A DNA stretch of 64,000 bases from Streptomyces tanashiensis (GCF_014648895.1 NZ_BMRZ01000020.1:104475-168474), one strand, 5' to 3'; counted from the stretch's first letter, positions 7,541-16,752 are shown. Numbers and translations: made by a program. The notes: generated from the letters alone by a model not told the origin.

Positions 7541-9898
7541 GTGGCGGGCGAGTCCCCCGACAAGGCGGAGCAGCAGGGGTCGTCTCAGGAGACGGCGGCC
7601 TCGGGCGGCGGCGGCCGGGATCCTCGGCTCTCCGTACTCCGTGAGTCAGAGTCCTCGTCGGCCTCGGCGGTCCAGGTGGACCAGCCGACGGCCGTGTTCA
7701 AGACCCTCGCGCCCCGCACGCCGGAGGACGACGAGCCGAGTGCGACGGCGACCGTGACGCCGACGGGCGAGTCGGAGTCGGATTCGGAGTCGGCGCCCGA
7801 GCCGGCGTCGTCCGAGTCCGGGTCCGGGCAGGCGTCGGTGTCCGAGCCGGAGGGCGACCGCCTGAAGGCGGCCGTGGCGGCGTGGGTCGCGACGGCCGAG
7901 GAGCCCGAGACCGAGGACGAGCCGGAGGACGACGGCGAGCCCGAGCCGGAGGACGAGGCCGACGACGCCGAGGCCGAGGATGAGCCGCGGGACGACGAGG
8001 CGGACGACGAGCCCGAGGACGGGCCCGAGGAGGCGGACGAGGAGTCCGGCGACGAGCCGGACGAGGAGCCCGTCGAGGACGTCGAGGACAAGGCGCCCTC
8101 CGCGTCCTGGTTCGCCGCGCGGAAGCCGGCGGCCGACGCGAAGCCGTCCCCGGACGAGAAGCCGTCGGCCGACGAGAAGCCGACGGAGCCCGCGGCGTCC
8201 TCGGATGACTCCGGCGACTCCGCCGACGACTCCGCGGAGAACTCCTCCGACGGCTCCTCCGAGGACGACGAGCCGGACGACGAGCCGGTCGACCAGCCCA
8301 CGACCATGTTCAAGATGGTCCGTCCGCCCGTCGTGGACCAGCCGACGACCGCCCTGAAGCTTCCGTCCGCGCTGACCGCGGACTCCGACAGCGAGCGCAC
8401 CAGCGTCTTCCGCGCGCTGCGCCCCGACATCCCCGCCGAGCAGAAGGCCGAGAAGGCCGAGAAGGCCGCGCAGGAGGCCGCCAAGGCCTCCGCCGCCCCG
8501 GCGCCCGCCCCCGAGGCAGCTCCGAAGGCTGCCGCGCCCAAGGAGGCCGCGCCCAAGCCGGCCCCCGCCGCGCTCGCCGAGGCGGAGCGGACCCGGCAGC
8601 AGCCGCTGCCCCCGCTGCCTCCGCTCGACCTGCTCGCGGAGCTGACCAACACACCGCCCCCGCCGGCGACCCCGCTGCGGACGACCGTGCGCCGGCTGCG
8701 GATCTGGACCCCGCTGGTCCTGCTCCTCCTGATCGTCTTTGCGATCGCGCAGATGGTCCGCCCGCTGCCCGCGCCCGCGCTGACGCTGTCGGCCGAGCCG
8801 ACGTTCACCTTCGAGGGCGGCGAGCTCAAGATGCCGTGGCCCACCGAGGGACAGGGCGCCGTCGAGGTCGAGGGCGTCGGTTCCATGGGCCTGTACGGGG
8901 CGCAGAAGCCGGCCCCGATCGCGTCCGTGACCAAGACGATGACGGCGTACGTGATCCTCCGCGACCACCCGATCAAGGGGAAGCAGCAGGGTCCCGAGAT
9001 CACCATCGACAAGAAGGCCGCGGACCAGGCCAAGGCGACGCACGAGTCGACGGCGGCGGTCCAGGAGGGCCAGACCTACTCGGAGAGGGAGCTCCTGGAG
9101 CTCCTCATGATCCCCTCCGCGAACAACGTGGCCCGGCTGCTCGCCCGCTGGGACGCCGGTTCGGAGGCCGCGTTCGTCGAGAAGATGAACGCCGCCGCGA
9201 AGGAGCTGGGCATGACCCAGTCCACGTACACGGACCCGTCCGGTCTGCTCGACAGCACGGTGTCGACCCCGCAGGACCAGCTGAAGCTGGCGAAGGCGGT
9301 CATGCAGTTCGACGTGTTCCGGAAGATCGTGAACATGCCGAACCTGACGGTCGACGGCATCCCCGGCCGCATCGAGAACAACAACAAGATCCTGCTCGAA
9401 CCGGGTGTGAGCGGCATCAAGACCGGCTCCTCCACCCCGGCCGGCGGCAACCTGCTCTGGGCGGCGAACACCGTCGTCGACGGCCAGGAACGCCGTGTCC
9501 TCGGCATCGTCATGGGGGCCAAGAACGCCAAGATCCTCAACGACAAGCTGGACCTCGCCATCGACTACAGCCTCAAGCTGATCCAGCAGGCCCAGAAGGA
9601 CGTCACCTCGGCGGCCGTGGTCAAGAAGGGCCAGGTCCTCGGCTACGTCGACGACGGCCTCGGCGGCCGCACCCCGGTCGTGGCGACCAAGGAGCTCAAG
9701 GCGGTGGGCTGGCCGGGCCTCCAGGTGAAGCTGGAGCTCACGAACGGCGGCAAGGCCGTGCCGCACTCCGGCAAGGCGGGCGACATCGTCGGCCAGGTGT
9801 CGATCGGCACCGGCACCGGCAAGGTCAGCTCCCCGGTCGCCCTCAAGACGGACCTGGTGGAGCCCGGCTTCGACAAGAAGCTCACCCGCGTGGGCTGA
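7541..9898 (+). CDS. D-alanyl-D-alanine carboxypeptidase (S11) with long acidic cytoplasmic N-terminus
   Basis: A 785-residue penicillin-binding protein of the S11 (DacA-like) class that trims the terminal D-Ala of peptidoglycan stem peptides. Catalytic motifs: S462-V-T-K, S526-A-N, K627-T-G. One membrane segment (~389-407, TPLVLLLLIVFAIAQ) places residues 1-388 inside and the enzyme outside. The inner part is extremely rich in Asp, Glu, Ser, Pro and Ala and holds four copies of a [VD]QPTxxFK-like motif starting near 46, 250, 265 and 285. S11 enzymes are usually ~400 residues, so the cytoplasmic half is extra. GTG 7541 is chosen for the GGAGGAGG site just upstream. A strong terminator follows at 9928-9957. 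Confidence 0.93.
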   Translation: MAGESPDKAEQQGSSQETAASGGGGRDPRLSVLRESESSSASAVQVDQPTAVFKTLAPRTPEDDEPSATATVTPTGESESDSESAPEPASSESGSGQASVSEPEGDRLKAAVAAWVATAEEPETEDEPEDDGEPEPEDEADDAEAEDEPRDDEADDEPEDGPEEADEESGDEPDEEPVEDVEDKAPSASWFAARKPAADAKPSPDEKPSADEKPTEPAASSDDSGDSADDSAENSSDGSSEDDEPDDEPVDQPTTMFKMVRPPVVDQPTTALKLPSALTADSDSERTSVFRALRPDIPAEQKAEKAEKAAQEAAKASAAPAPAPEAAPKAAAPKEAAPKPAPAALAEAERTRQQPLPPLPPLDLLAELTNTPPPPATPLRTTVRRLRIWTPLVLLLLIVFAIAQMVRPLPAPALTLSAEPTFTFEGGELKMPWPTEGQGAVEVEGVGSMGLYGAQKPAPIASVTKTMTAYVILRDHPIKGKQQGPEITIDKKAADQAKATHESTAAVQEGQTYSERELLELLMIPSANNVARLLARWDAGSEAAFVEKMNAAAKELGMTQSTYTDPSGLLDSTVSTPQDQLKLAKAVMQFDVFRKIVNMPNLTVDGIPGRIENNNKILLEPGVSGIKTGSSTPAGGNLLWAANTVVDGQERRVLGIVMGAKNAKILNDKLDLAIDYSLKLIQQAQKDVTSAAVVKKGQVLGYVDDGLGGRTPVVATKELKAVGWPGLQVKLELTNGGKAVPHSGKAGDIVGQVSIGTGTGKVSSPVALKTDLVEPGFDKKLTRVG

Positions 9899-9927
9899 CG
9901 GCCGGCCCCCAGAGGCCACCCGCTCGG

Positions 9928-9957
9928 CCGGGCGCCCCGGAACCCCGGGGCGCCCGG
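9928..9957 (+). terminator. Terminator after the carboxypeptidase gene
   Basis: Arms CCGGGCGCCCCGG and CCGGGGCGCCCGG (13 bp, perfect) with loop AACC, 30 nt after the stop; two further pairs can form at the base. Confidence 0.8.
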
Positions 9958-10057
9958 CTGTTAGCGTCTCCGGGGGGACGAGGGGCCCGTGTGACCTCGC
10001 GAGAGGCGGGACGGGCAGCAGACGCGCAGGAGACGGGCAGCACGGGAAAGGGCCGCA

Positions 10058-12004
10058 GTGACCACCGCCGAGCCGACACGCGCCGACCGCGCGGACTCCG
10101 ACCCCGACGTCTACCGTGAGGGCCATGACGCTCGTGACACCCGGGACAGCGAGGGCGGCCCGCCCACGGATACCGACCCTGCTTCGCTCTCGCGAATAGT
10201 GCTGCCGACCCAGCGGCCCGCCCCCGCGCCGGCCCCCGGGCCCGCCCCGGCACCCCCCACCCAGGCCGCTACCGCCGCCCCCGCGCGCGCCCCCCGGCGC
10301 AAGCGCCGCTACACGGTCATGGTGGCCACCGGGCTCGCCGCCCTCACCCACGTCCTGTGGTTCTTCTTCTTCGCGAACAGCGGCGGAGACCTGGCCGCGC
10401 AGGACGCGTGGGCCGAGTTCGTCGGACGGCACCCGGACTCCGCGTACAACCTGGCCTGGTACGGCGGGATGCACCCCGTCTCGTACAGCGTGGTCTCGCC
10501 CTACCTGATGTCGGTGCTCGGCGTCCGCAGCACGATGATGGTCGCCGGCACCCTGTCGGCCGCGCTGACCGCGCTGATCCTGGTGCGGGTGCGGGCGGTC
10601 CGGAACCCGATGGTCTGCTCGATCGCGGGCGTCTTCGCGTTCCTCTGCAACGCGCTCTCGGGCCGGGTGACCTTCGGCCTCGGCATGATGTTCGCGCTGG
10701 GCGCGGTCGCCGCCGTCTTCTGCTGGCCGCACCGCTGGCGCTACAAGCGCTGGGCGAAGGCGGCCGTCGCCGCCCCGCTGGCCGGCCTGGCGACGGCGTG
10801 CAGCCCGGTCGCCGGACTGTTCCTCGGGGTCGCGGCGGCGGCGCTCTTCCTCAACAAGCGGCGCCCCGGCGCGTACGCCCTCGGGCTCGCCCCGGTGGCC
10901 GTCGTCGCGCTCTCCTCCTGGCTCTTCCCCTTCTCCGGCACGCAGCCGATGGCCTTCGGCTCGACGGCACTGCCGCTGCTCTTCGGGATCCTGACCTTCG
11001 TCCTCGTCCCCAAGGACTGGCGGACGGTCCGCACCGCCGCGGCCGTCTACACCATCGGCACGCTCCTGACCTGGCTGATCGACTCCCAGATCGGTTCGAA
11101 CATCTCCCGGCTGCCGATGCTCTTCGCGGGCGTCGTGCTGCTCGCGGCCCTGCCGTACACGGTGCCGCGCTCACGCCGCTGGTACGCGCTGCTGCTCGCC
11201 GTCGCCGGGCTGAACTTCTGGATCGGTTTCAAGGGCGTCGACGACGTCATCCGCACCGCGCCGGACGCCTCCTGGGCGCGCGAGCTGGCGCCGCTCGTCA
11301 ACCAGCTCCAGGTGCGGAACGCGGGCAAGGCGCGCGTCGAGGTCGTGCCGGCGTCCAGCCACCGCGAGTCCTCCGCGCTCAGCCCGTACATCAACCTCGC
11401 GCGCGGCTGGAACCGGCAGGCCGACATGGAGCGCAACCCGCTCTTCTACGACGACACCCTGAACGCGGTGAACTACGAGGAGTGGCTGGACCGGTGGGCC
11501 GTCCACTACGTGGTCCTGCCCACCGGCGCCCCCGACTCGGGCGCACAGCAGGAGGCGGAGCTGGTCCGCGAGGGCCTGCCGTACCTGAACCAGGTCTGGT
11601 CGGACGAGAACTGGCGGCTGTACGAGGTCGAGAACCCGACCCCGCTGGCGGACCCGCCGGCCCAGGTGCAGAGCGCCGAGGAGAACGAGGTCGTGATCCG
11701 GGTCGACAGCCCCGGCCGGGTCCTCATCCGCGTCCCGTACTCGCCGTGGCTCGCCCTCATGGACGAGAACGGCGGCAAGATCGAGCCGCCGCAGGAGACG
11801 GAGGCCTCGAAGGCGGCCCGCGAGGAGTCGGAGACCGAGCTCCCCAAGGTCTTCGCGAACGAGGAGGGCTGCCTCTTCAAGGCCGAGGCGGACACCGAGG
11901 GCGACGAATGGACGGAACTCGTCGCCCCGAAGGCGGGCGTCTACCGCCTGGGAGCCCCGTACAAGCTGTCGCGGGGCACGGCCTGCCCGGAGGAACTGCG
12001 CTGA
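10058..12004 (+). CDS. Polytopic membrane protein, possible GT-C-like glycosyltransferase (function unknown)
   Basis: A 648-residue protein with a ~85-residue Pro/Asp-rich cytoplasmic N-terminus, about ten membrane segments between ~88 and ~395, and a ~250-residue soluble C-terminal domain. The first outside loop reads GGDLAAQDAWAEFVGRHPD and then MHPVSYSVVSPYLM; acidic residues in this position are typical of polyprenyl-phosphate-dependent GT-C enzymes. The C-terminal domain has YINLARGWNRQADMERNPLF and DRWAVHYVVLPTGAPDSG, resembling the extracytoplasmic domains of such proteins. Automated annotation often calls homologues MFS transporters, which the layout does not support. The GTG start at 10058 follows a GGGCCGCA stretch. 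It may be cotranscribed with its own small unit; the next gene converges only 7 bp away. Confidence 0.6.
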   Translation: MTTAEPTRADRADSDPDVYREGHDARDTRDSEGGPPTDTDPASLSRIVLPTQRPAPAPAPGPAPAPPTQAATAAPARAPRRKRRYTVMVATGLAALTHVLWFFFFANSGGDLAAQDAWAEFVGRHPDSAYNLAWYGGMHPVSYSVVSPYLMSVLGVRSTMMVAGTLSAALTALILVRVRAVRNPMVCSIAGVFAFLCNALSGRVTFGLGMMFALGAVAAVFCWPHRWRYKRWAKAAVAAPLAGLATACSPVAGLFLGVAAAALFLNKRRPGAYALGLAPVAVVALSSWLFPFSGTQPMAFGSTALPLLFGILTFVLVPKDWRTVRTAAAVYTIGTLLTWLIDSQIGSNISRLPMLFAGVVLLAALPYTVPRSRRWYALLLAVAGLNFWIGFKGVDDVIRTAPDASWARELAPLVNQLQVRNAGKARVEVVPASSHRESSALSPYINLARGWNRQADMERNPLFYDDTLNAVNYEEWLDRWAVHYVVLPTGAPDSGAQQEAELVREGLPYLNQVWSDENWRLYEVENPTPLADPPAQVQSAEENEVVIRVDSPGRVLIRVPYSPWLALMDENGGKIEPPQETEASKAAREESETELPKVFANEEGCLFKAEADTEGDEWTELVAPKAGVYRLGAPYKLSRGTACPEELR

Positions 12005-12011
12005 GGCGCCG

Positions 12012-12377
12012 TCACCCCAGGTCCGTCAGCTCGTCCGCGTACACCTGGGACAGGGGCTGCGGCCCGACGTACTGCTGGCAGTTGCAGCTGCCGGCCTCGT
12101 AACGGACGGGCTTCTTGTTCTCGTCCCAGGCCGTCGGCACCTCGACCCGCTCATGGCACCGGCCCTGCTTGTCGTGCTTCGCGAGATGGTGCGTGCACCC
12201 GCACACCGGCTCGGGCGTCTTGTGCGCGGCTTCGAGGGCGAGACGTTCCTGCTTCGCCGCCTCCAGCACCTCCATCTTCCGCTCGTGGCGATGGCGCAGC
12301 GCGGTACGGATGCTGTCGCCCGCCCACGCGAAGCCGCCGGTCCAGAACAGGATGAGTACCCACCAGAACCAGTCCAC
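12012..12377 (-). CDS. Small membrane-anchored hypothetical protein, Cys/His-rich
   Basis: A 121-residue protein beginning with one membrane segment (WFWWVLILFWTGGFAWAG), then a basic coiled helix (RHRHERKMEVLEAAKQERLA) and a Cys/His cluster: CGCTHHLAKHDKQGRCHE, followed later by CNC. The spacing suggests metal binding, perhaps zinc. The GTG start at 12377 is read with GGGGGAA upstream; longer in-frame extensions are antisense to the peptidase region. It ends 7 bp from the convergent membrane-protein gene. I do not know a function. Confidence 0.7.
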   Translation of the reverse strand: MDWFWWVLILFWTGGFAWAGDSIRTALRHRHERKMEVLEAAKQERLALEAAHKTPEPVCGCTHHLAKHDKQGRCHERVEVPTAWDENKKPVRYEAGSCNCQQYVGPQPLSQVYADELTDLG

Positions 12378-12436
12378 CGTCGTTCCCCCGTTTCCCCCGG
12401 TACGTGAAAGGCCCAGGATAGGACCGGCGGGACGGG

Positions 12437-13369
12437 TCAGAGAGGGGTCGCGGCCTTCAGGATCAGGAAAAGCGTCACGGCCGAGTTCGCCGAGGAGAGC
12501 GCGGAGACGGCGGTCCCGGCGGCCGCGGCCCAGGTGGCGAGGCCCGCGACCGTGAACACGGAGGGCAGGAGGCGGGCGGCCGGGGCGGGGGCGAGCAGGG
12601 CCGCCACGCGGCGCGGCACGGGCCCGGCGGCCGAGGCGAAGCCCGCGAGCGCCGTCGAAGGCGCGCCCCGGGAGACGAGCGAGGCCTTGCCGACGGCGCG
12701 GGCCACGGTCCGGCGGCTGCCGACGCGGGTGGCGGCGTCCTCGTCGGCCCACCGCTCGGTGGTGTAGGCGACGGCCGTACGCAGCGGCCGCAGGAACGGG
12801 TTGGCCCGCGCGGCGAGCTGCGTGATCAGCAGGAACCGGTGGTGCCGGGCGTCGAGGTGGGCGCGCTCGTGGGCGAAGAGCGCACGGCGCTCGGGCCCCG
12901 AGAGCGCGGCGAGCAGGGAGGTGGTGACGACGACACGGTTCCTCCGCCCGGGGAGCGCGTACGCGTAGGGGCGCGGGTCGGGCAGTACGACGACCGAGGT
13001 GGCGGGCAGACCGGCGAGGGCCCGCCCGGCCCGCCGGCGGACCCGGCGGTGCCGCCACGCGGCCCGGGCGCAGGAGACGACCACGACGACGAGCGCGGGG
13101 ATGGCGAGCCGGCCGGCGATCTCGTCGTAGGGGACGGCGGCGCGGACCTCGGGGTCGGACCAGGCGTCCGGCAGGGGGTTGCCGGGCAGTTGCGCGGTGC
13201 CGACCACCATGAGCAGGGCGAGGGACAGGGTGCTGCACACCCCGAGCACGCCCGCGCATCCGGTGAGCAGCCGGGTGGCCGTCCGGGGATGCAGGCGGTG
13301 CGCGGCGAGCCGTGCGACCGGCCACGCCGTCAGCGGCAGGACCAGCGGCAGGAAGACGAAGACCCCCAC
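12437..13369 (-). CDS. M56-family (BlaR1/MecR1-like) membrane zinc peptidase
   Basis: A 310-residue membrane protein with hydrophobic segments near 1-17, 34-57, 84-100 and at the C-terminus (~260-310), and an HEXXH zinc motif HERAH at 167-171. BlaR1-type peptidases cut the partner BlaI repressor after a signal. No penicillin-binding sensor domain is present, so the sensing signal is unlikely to be direct beta-lactam acylation. GTG 13369 is chosen because GGAGG lies 9 nt upstream, inside the end of blaI; the gap to the blaI stop is 4 bp, so the genes form an operon in the usual blaI-blaR order. Confidence 0.88.
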   Translation of the reverse strand: MGVFVFLPLVLPLTAWPVARLAAHRLHPRTATRLLTGCAGVLGVCSTLSLALLMVVGTAQLPGNPLPDAWSDPEVRAAVPYDEIAGRLAIPALVVVVVSCARAAWRHRRVRRRAGRALAGLPATSVVVLPDPRPYAYALPGRRNRVVVTTSLLAALSGPERRALFAHERAHLDARHHRFLLITQLAARANPFLRPLRTAVAYTTERWADEDAATRVGSRRTVARAVGKASLVSRGAPSTALAGFASAAGPVPRRVAALLAPAPAARLLPSVFTVAGLATWAAAAGTAVSALSSANSAVTLFLILKAATPL

Positions 13370-13373
13370 GCCG

Positions 13374-13769
13374 TCAGTCCTCCGCCTCGCCGGGCTCCTG
13401 GGCCAGCAGGTCCCGCAGCAGCCGCTCGTCATGCGGGGAGAGACCGGTCACGAAGCTGGCGAGCACGGCCTCCCGGTCGGCCTCGCCGTCCAGGACCTTG
13501 CGCATCCGCAGGGCCGCGAGCCCCGCCTCGTCGGCGACGGCCGTCCACTCGAAGGACCGCCCCGCCCGCTCCCTGCTCACCGCACCCTTGGCGTACAGCC
13601 GCGTGAGGATCGTGATGACGGTCGTATAGGCGAGATCGCCGCCGAGCCGCTCCTGGACCCACCCCGCGGTCCGCGCCCCGGCAGCCTGCCGCAGAACGAC
13701 GAGCACCTGAGCCTCCAGCTCCCCCTGCCCCCGCCGCCGCCCGGATCCCCCAGGCCCACCCTTCGCCAT
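13374..13769 (-). CDS. BlaI/MecI/CopY-family winged-helix repressor
   Basis: A 131-residue repressor: ELEAQVLVVLRQ, TAGWVQERLGGDLAYTTVIT (recognition helix), LTRLYAKGAVSRERAGRSFEW, then a dimerisation tail FVTGLSPHDERLLRDLLAQ. Start ATG 13769; earlier in-frame codons lie in the intergenic region. It precedes the M56 peptidase gene by 4 bp, the standard arrangement in which the peptidase inactivates the repressor. No beta-lactamase or copper gene is adjacent, so the regulon must be elsewhere. I found no clean TACAnnTGTA operator in the 300 bp upstream. Confidence 0.92.
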   Translation of the reverse strand: MAKGGPGGSGRRRGQGELEAQVLVVLRQAAGARTAGWVQERLGGDLAYTTVITILTRLYAKGAVSRERAGRSFEWTAVADEAGLAALRMRKVLDGEADREAVLASFVTGLSPHDERLLRDLLAQEPGEAED

Positions 13770-14073
13770 CCCGCGCCCCTCCCGCCGATCCGTCCCGCCC
13801 TTCGGGGCGGTCCATCGTACTGAGCGGACACGGCGGGGACGGCTGCTGTTTCCCGGGCGTTGGCGCGACACCCCTGTGAAGAGCAGAGCGGGATCGAAGC
13901 GTAACTCCGGCGCAGGTCCGCCACGAGAAGGACACCTTCCCGCCATCGGTACGTCACTTCCGGTCATGATTCCCCGACAACCCCCGGAAGGGTGGCCTCC
14001 GTCACAGACAGGTCGCAGAAGTGCACATCGTATTGCTCCGGCAAACAGTCCAATCCCAGGGGGGACAGAACTC
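13770..14073. other. Intergenic region between blaI-like and secreted-protein genes
   Basis: About 300 bp containing the divergent promoters. Base composition becomes less GC-rich from ~13990. A TATTGC element at ~14031 is a possible -10 for the plus-strand gene. I see no gene, convincing operator or terminator here. Confidence 0.4.
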
Positions 14074-14622
14074 ATGACGCGCACCACGCAGAGATGCGCC
14101 GTGTTGATCGCGGCGCTGGTGGCGACAACGCTCGTCGGCACCATCACCTCGGCCAGCGCCAAGGGCACTCAGCCTAAGAGCAGAGACTCCTACGTCACGA
14201 ACCCGAACGATCCGGGGCTCATCGAGCTGTACTCCGCTCCGGAGCCCGGGCAGATAGGGCCCATGAACTGGGATGGAGCCATCGGCGGCTGGGGGCCGGG
14301 AAACTTCGAGTCGCGCCACTGGGCCGACAACGACTACACGGAGATCCAGTTCATCGGGTGCTCGTTGGACGTGGGAGGCGGCAAGTCCGCCGGTGTGAAG
14401 CTCTGGCAGGCAATCCCCTTCAACCTCGACGCGGACATGGGGATGCAGACCTATTACAACTGCTTCACCGGTCCGGATGCCAGCACGCGAGCCTATTGGA
14501 ACGGCTACTACGCCGGCGGCGACAACCGGTACTTCACGATCCCGCAGCTCAACGGCTCCATCTACACGCGCGCTCATCTCTACGTAAAGAGGGTTTACGT
14601 CGACACGGCGCTGGCCGACTAA
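14074..14622 (+). CDS. Small secreted protein of unknown function
   Basis: A 182-residue protein with a signal peptide: basic TRTTQR, hydrophobic core AVLIAALVATTLVGTI, cleavage after SASA (~29). The mature part is rich in Tyr, Trp, Gly and Asn (NWDGAIGGWGPGNFESRHW; YWNGYYAGGDNRYF), with two cysteines (C96 and C130) that could form a disulfide. No catalytic motif is seen. ATG 14074 follows GGGGGGAC. Codon choice is somewhat less GC-biased than in the neighbours, hinting at acquisition or relaxed constraint. A terminator follows at 14668-14698. The protein may be an exported inhibitor or structural protein; this is a guess. Confidence 0.72.
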   Translation: MTRTTQRCAVLIAALVATTLVGTITSASAKGTQPKSRDSYVTNPNDPGLIELYSAPEPGQIGPMNWDGAIGGWGPGNFESRHWADNDYTEIQFIGCSLDVGGGKSAGVKLWQAIPFNLDADMGMQTYYNCFTGPDASTRAYWNGYYAGGDNRYFTIPQLNGSIYTRAHLYVKRVYVDTALAD

Positions 14623-14667
14623 CGAGCGGCCGGTGTCGACCGACGACTCCGGCTGAACCGCACACAT

Positions 14668-14698
14668 GGGCCGGGAGGGCTGTTCAGCCTCCCGGCCC
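14668..14698 (+). terminator. Terminator after the secreted-protein gene
   Basis: Hairpin GGGCCGGGAGG...CCTCCCGGCCC, 11 bp plus a bulged G and two more pairs, ending ~25 nt before the next gene. Confidence 0.7.
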
Positions 14699-14724
14699 GT
14701 CCCCCATGCGAGATCGGTGCCCCT

Positions 14725-16149
14725 GTGAAGTTCCGAGCCCTCCTGCGCTCCTCCGCCGCCCTCTGGACCGCGCCGGTCTGGGGCGGCATCGTCGCCTTCT
14801 ACTTCTTCTACGCGCTGCACCTCGAGGACCCGTACGAGGAGGTGATCAACGGGCCGCTCTGGGGCGCCCAGCAGGTGGCCATCGCCCTGACCTACTTCTA
14901 CGCCTTCGCGTACGCCATCACCCTCGGCCTCGCGACCTGGGAGGGCGGGCGGCTCAAGCAGGATCGGGTGTGGGACCTCGCTCCCGGCCGGGCCCCATGG
15001 CGCGTGGCCGGACAGGCGCTCGCGCCCGCCGTCGCGGCCGGCTGGGCCATCCTGCTCCTGCCCGTCGGCATGCGTCTGAGCGAGACCCGGCTCCTGCCCA
15101 CGCCGACCGCCGTGCTCCCCCTCCTCATGGGGATGGGCATCGTGTGCGCGTACGCCGTGGTCGGCATCGTTCTCGGGCACCTCGCTCCTCGCGTGATCGC
15201 CGCACCTGTCAGCGCCGTCGCTGCGTATTACGTGATCAGCAAGACGCACGCGTACAGCGATCCGCTCTGGCCCCGGCATGTTTCGGGGCAGCTCAGCACG
15301 AGCGTCGCCTTCGGTGAGTACTACTCCGCTCCCACCGTCCTGATCCCCTTCCTCGTCGCCGCCACCGTGGCCGCCGCCGTCGCCGCCTGGTGGAGCCGCG
15401 GCCCCCGTCGTCTGCCGCTACGGATCCTCGCGACCGCCGTGGCTCTCGCGACCCTGGTCCTGAGCGCGCGGACGGCCTCCGGCTGGGGTGTCGTCGACGG
15501 CCCGGTCAGCGCGGGCCACGCGCCCGCCCGCTGCGTCGGCGCGGCGCCCCGGGTCTGCATGGCCGAGACGGGCGGCGCGGTCGAGCGGCTCGACGACGTA
15601 CGGTCCGAGGTCGTCGAATCGCTGGAGAAGCTGGAAGCCGCGGGTGTCGACGTCACCGTCCCGTCCACCGTCACCGACGGCCTGCTGTACGAGCGCACCA
15701 GCACCCGCCCCCGTTCGACCGTCTCCACCTGGTGGCTGCCGCTGACCGCCCAGGCGGAGACGGCCGGACCGGACGGCCGCCTCGCGGGCGTCCGCTACGC
15801 CGTCCTGCTCGGCTCCGTCACCTTCCCCTGCTCCTTCCCCGCCACGATCGCTCCCGGCACCCCCACCGCCTGGATCGTCAACCGCGACGCCGCGATGCTC
15901 TGGGCCGCGTACACCGTCGACGCCCAGGACCCCTACCTCCGCTGGCGTTCCGGCGAGTACGCGCAGTTCGCGAACGGGCCCGAGGTCCTGGCGAAGGTGA
16001 AGGAACGCGCCGCGAAGGGCCGAGCACTGCCCACCGCCGCACAGCGCACGGCCTGGTTCGAGCAGGAGCAGGCGAAGGCGTGCCGTGGCATGCCGAAGCG
16101 GCCGGCCGGCGTCCCTGCCGCGACCGGCCCGCAGGGGGAGGACTCGTGA
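14725..16149 (+). CDS. Membrane subunit of an ABC-2-like transporter (DUF7224-like)
   Basis: A 474-residue protein with about seven membrane segments in the first ~255 residues (TAPVWGGIVAFYFFYALHL; AIALTYFYAFAYAITLGLA; further segments to ~250) and a soluble outer C-terminal domain containing four cysteines, two of them in CVGAAPRVC. The layout matches permease-like proteins encoded with a single ATPase in Streptomyces. GTG 14725 is the start; its stop overlaps the next GTG (GTGA). Together with the next two genes it forms a permease-permease-ATPase operon. Substrate is unknown; export of a peptide or self-protection is possible but unproven. Confidence 0.7.
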   Translation: MKFRALLRSSAALWTAPVWGGIVAFYFFYALHLEDPYEEVINGPLWGAQQVAIALTYFYAFAYAITLGLATWEGGRLKQDRVWDLAPGRAPWRVAGQALAPAVAAGWAILLLPVGMRLSETRLLPTPTAVLPLLMGMGIVCAYAVVGIVLGHLAPRVIAAPVSAVAAYYVISKTHAYSDPLWPRHVSGQLSTSVAFGEYYSAPTVLIPFLVAATVAAAVAAWWSRGPRRLPLRILATAVALATLVLSARTASGWGVVDGPVSAGHAPARCVGAAPRVCMAETGGAVERLDDVRSEVVESLEKLEAAGVDVTVPSTVTDGLLYERTSTRPRSTVSTWWLPLTAQAETAGPDGRLAGVRYAVLLGSVTFPCSFPATIAPGTPTAWIVNRDAAMLWAAYTVDAQDPYLRWRSGEYAQFANGPEVLAKVKERAAKGRALPTAAQRTAWFEQEQAKACRGMPKRPAGVPAATGPQGEDS

Positions 16150-16736
16150 TCTGGTGGTACAAGGGACGCCGGATCACCACGGTCGTCCTGCCCGGCCTTC
16201 TCGCGTTCACGCTGCTCGCCGCCGTCGCCCACGGAGAGTCGGTGGCCCTGCCCGGACTGCTCACCTCCGGCGGAAACCTCCTCTTCCTCATGCACATCAC
16301 GCCGCTGATCGTGACCGGCGTCCTCGCGCACAGCCTCGCCCAACGGCTGCCCGAGGCAGAGGACCTGAGCGTGCGCCCTGTCCGGCGGTACGACGTGACC
16401 CTTGCCCTGTTCACGGTCGCCGTGGCGGTGTCGGCCGCCGGGACCATCGGCGCGCTCGCGGACTCCTCGACGGCGTACGAGGCCGCCCGGAACACGCTGT
16501 TCCTGACCGGGCTCATGCTCCTCGCGGGCGCCGTCCACCCACAGGCCGCGACCGTCGCCCCCGTCGCCTGGGTCTTCATCGCGGCCTTCGTCGGCTACCG
16601 CGACTTCCACCGCCCCTGGCCCTGGGCCGTCACGCTTCACCCCGCCGGCTACCTCCCCACGTTCCTCTTCTGCCTGGCGGTCTTCCTCTGCGGCCTGGTC
16701 GCGCTCCGCCACACCCGCCGCCGACCCACCTCCTGA
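16146..16736 (+). CDS. Second membrane subunit of the ABC unit
   Basis: A 196-residue protein of six hydrophobic segments (TTVVLPGLLAFTLLAAVAHG; NLLFLMHITPLIVTGVLAHS; LALFTVAVAVSAAGTIGAL; and three more). The GTG start at 16146 overlaps the previous stop by four bases, which fixes the start and implies translational coupling. There is no recognisable transporter signature beyond this context; it probably pairs with the preceding permease. Confidence 0.68.
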   Translation: MIWWYKGRRITTVVLPGLLAFTLLAAVAHGESVALPGLLTSGGNLLFLMHITPLIVTGVLAHSLAQRLPEAEDLSVRPVRRYDVTLALFTVAVAVSAAGTIGALADSSTAYEAARNTLFLTGLMLLAGAVHPQAATVAPVAWVFIAAFVGYRDFHRPWPWAVTLHPAGYLPTFLFCLAVFLCGLVALRHTRRRPTS

Positions 16737-16752
16737 AAGGCCCGCCAGCCCC

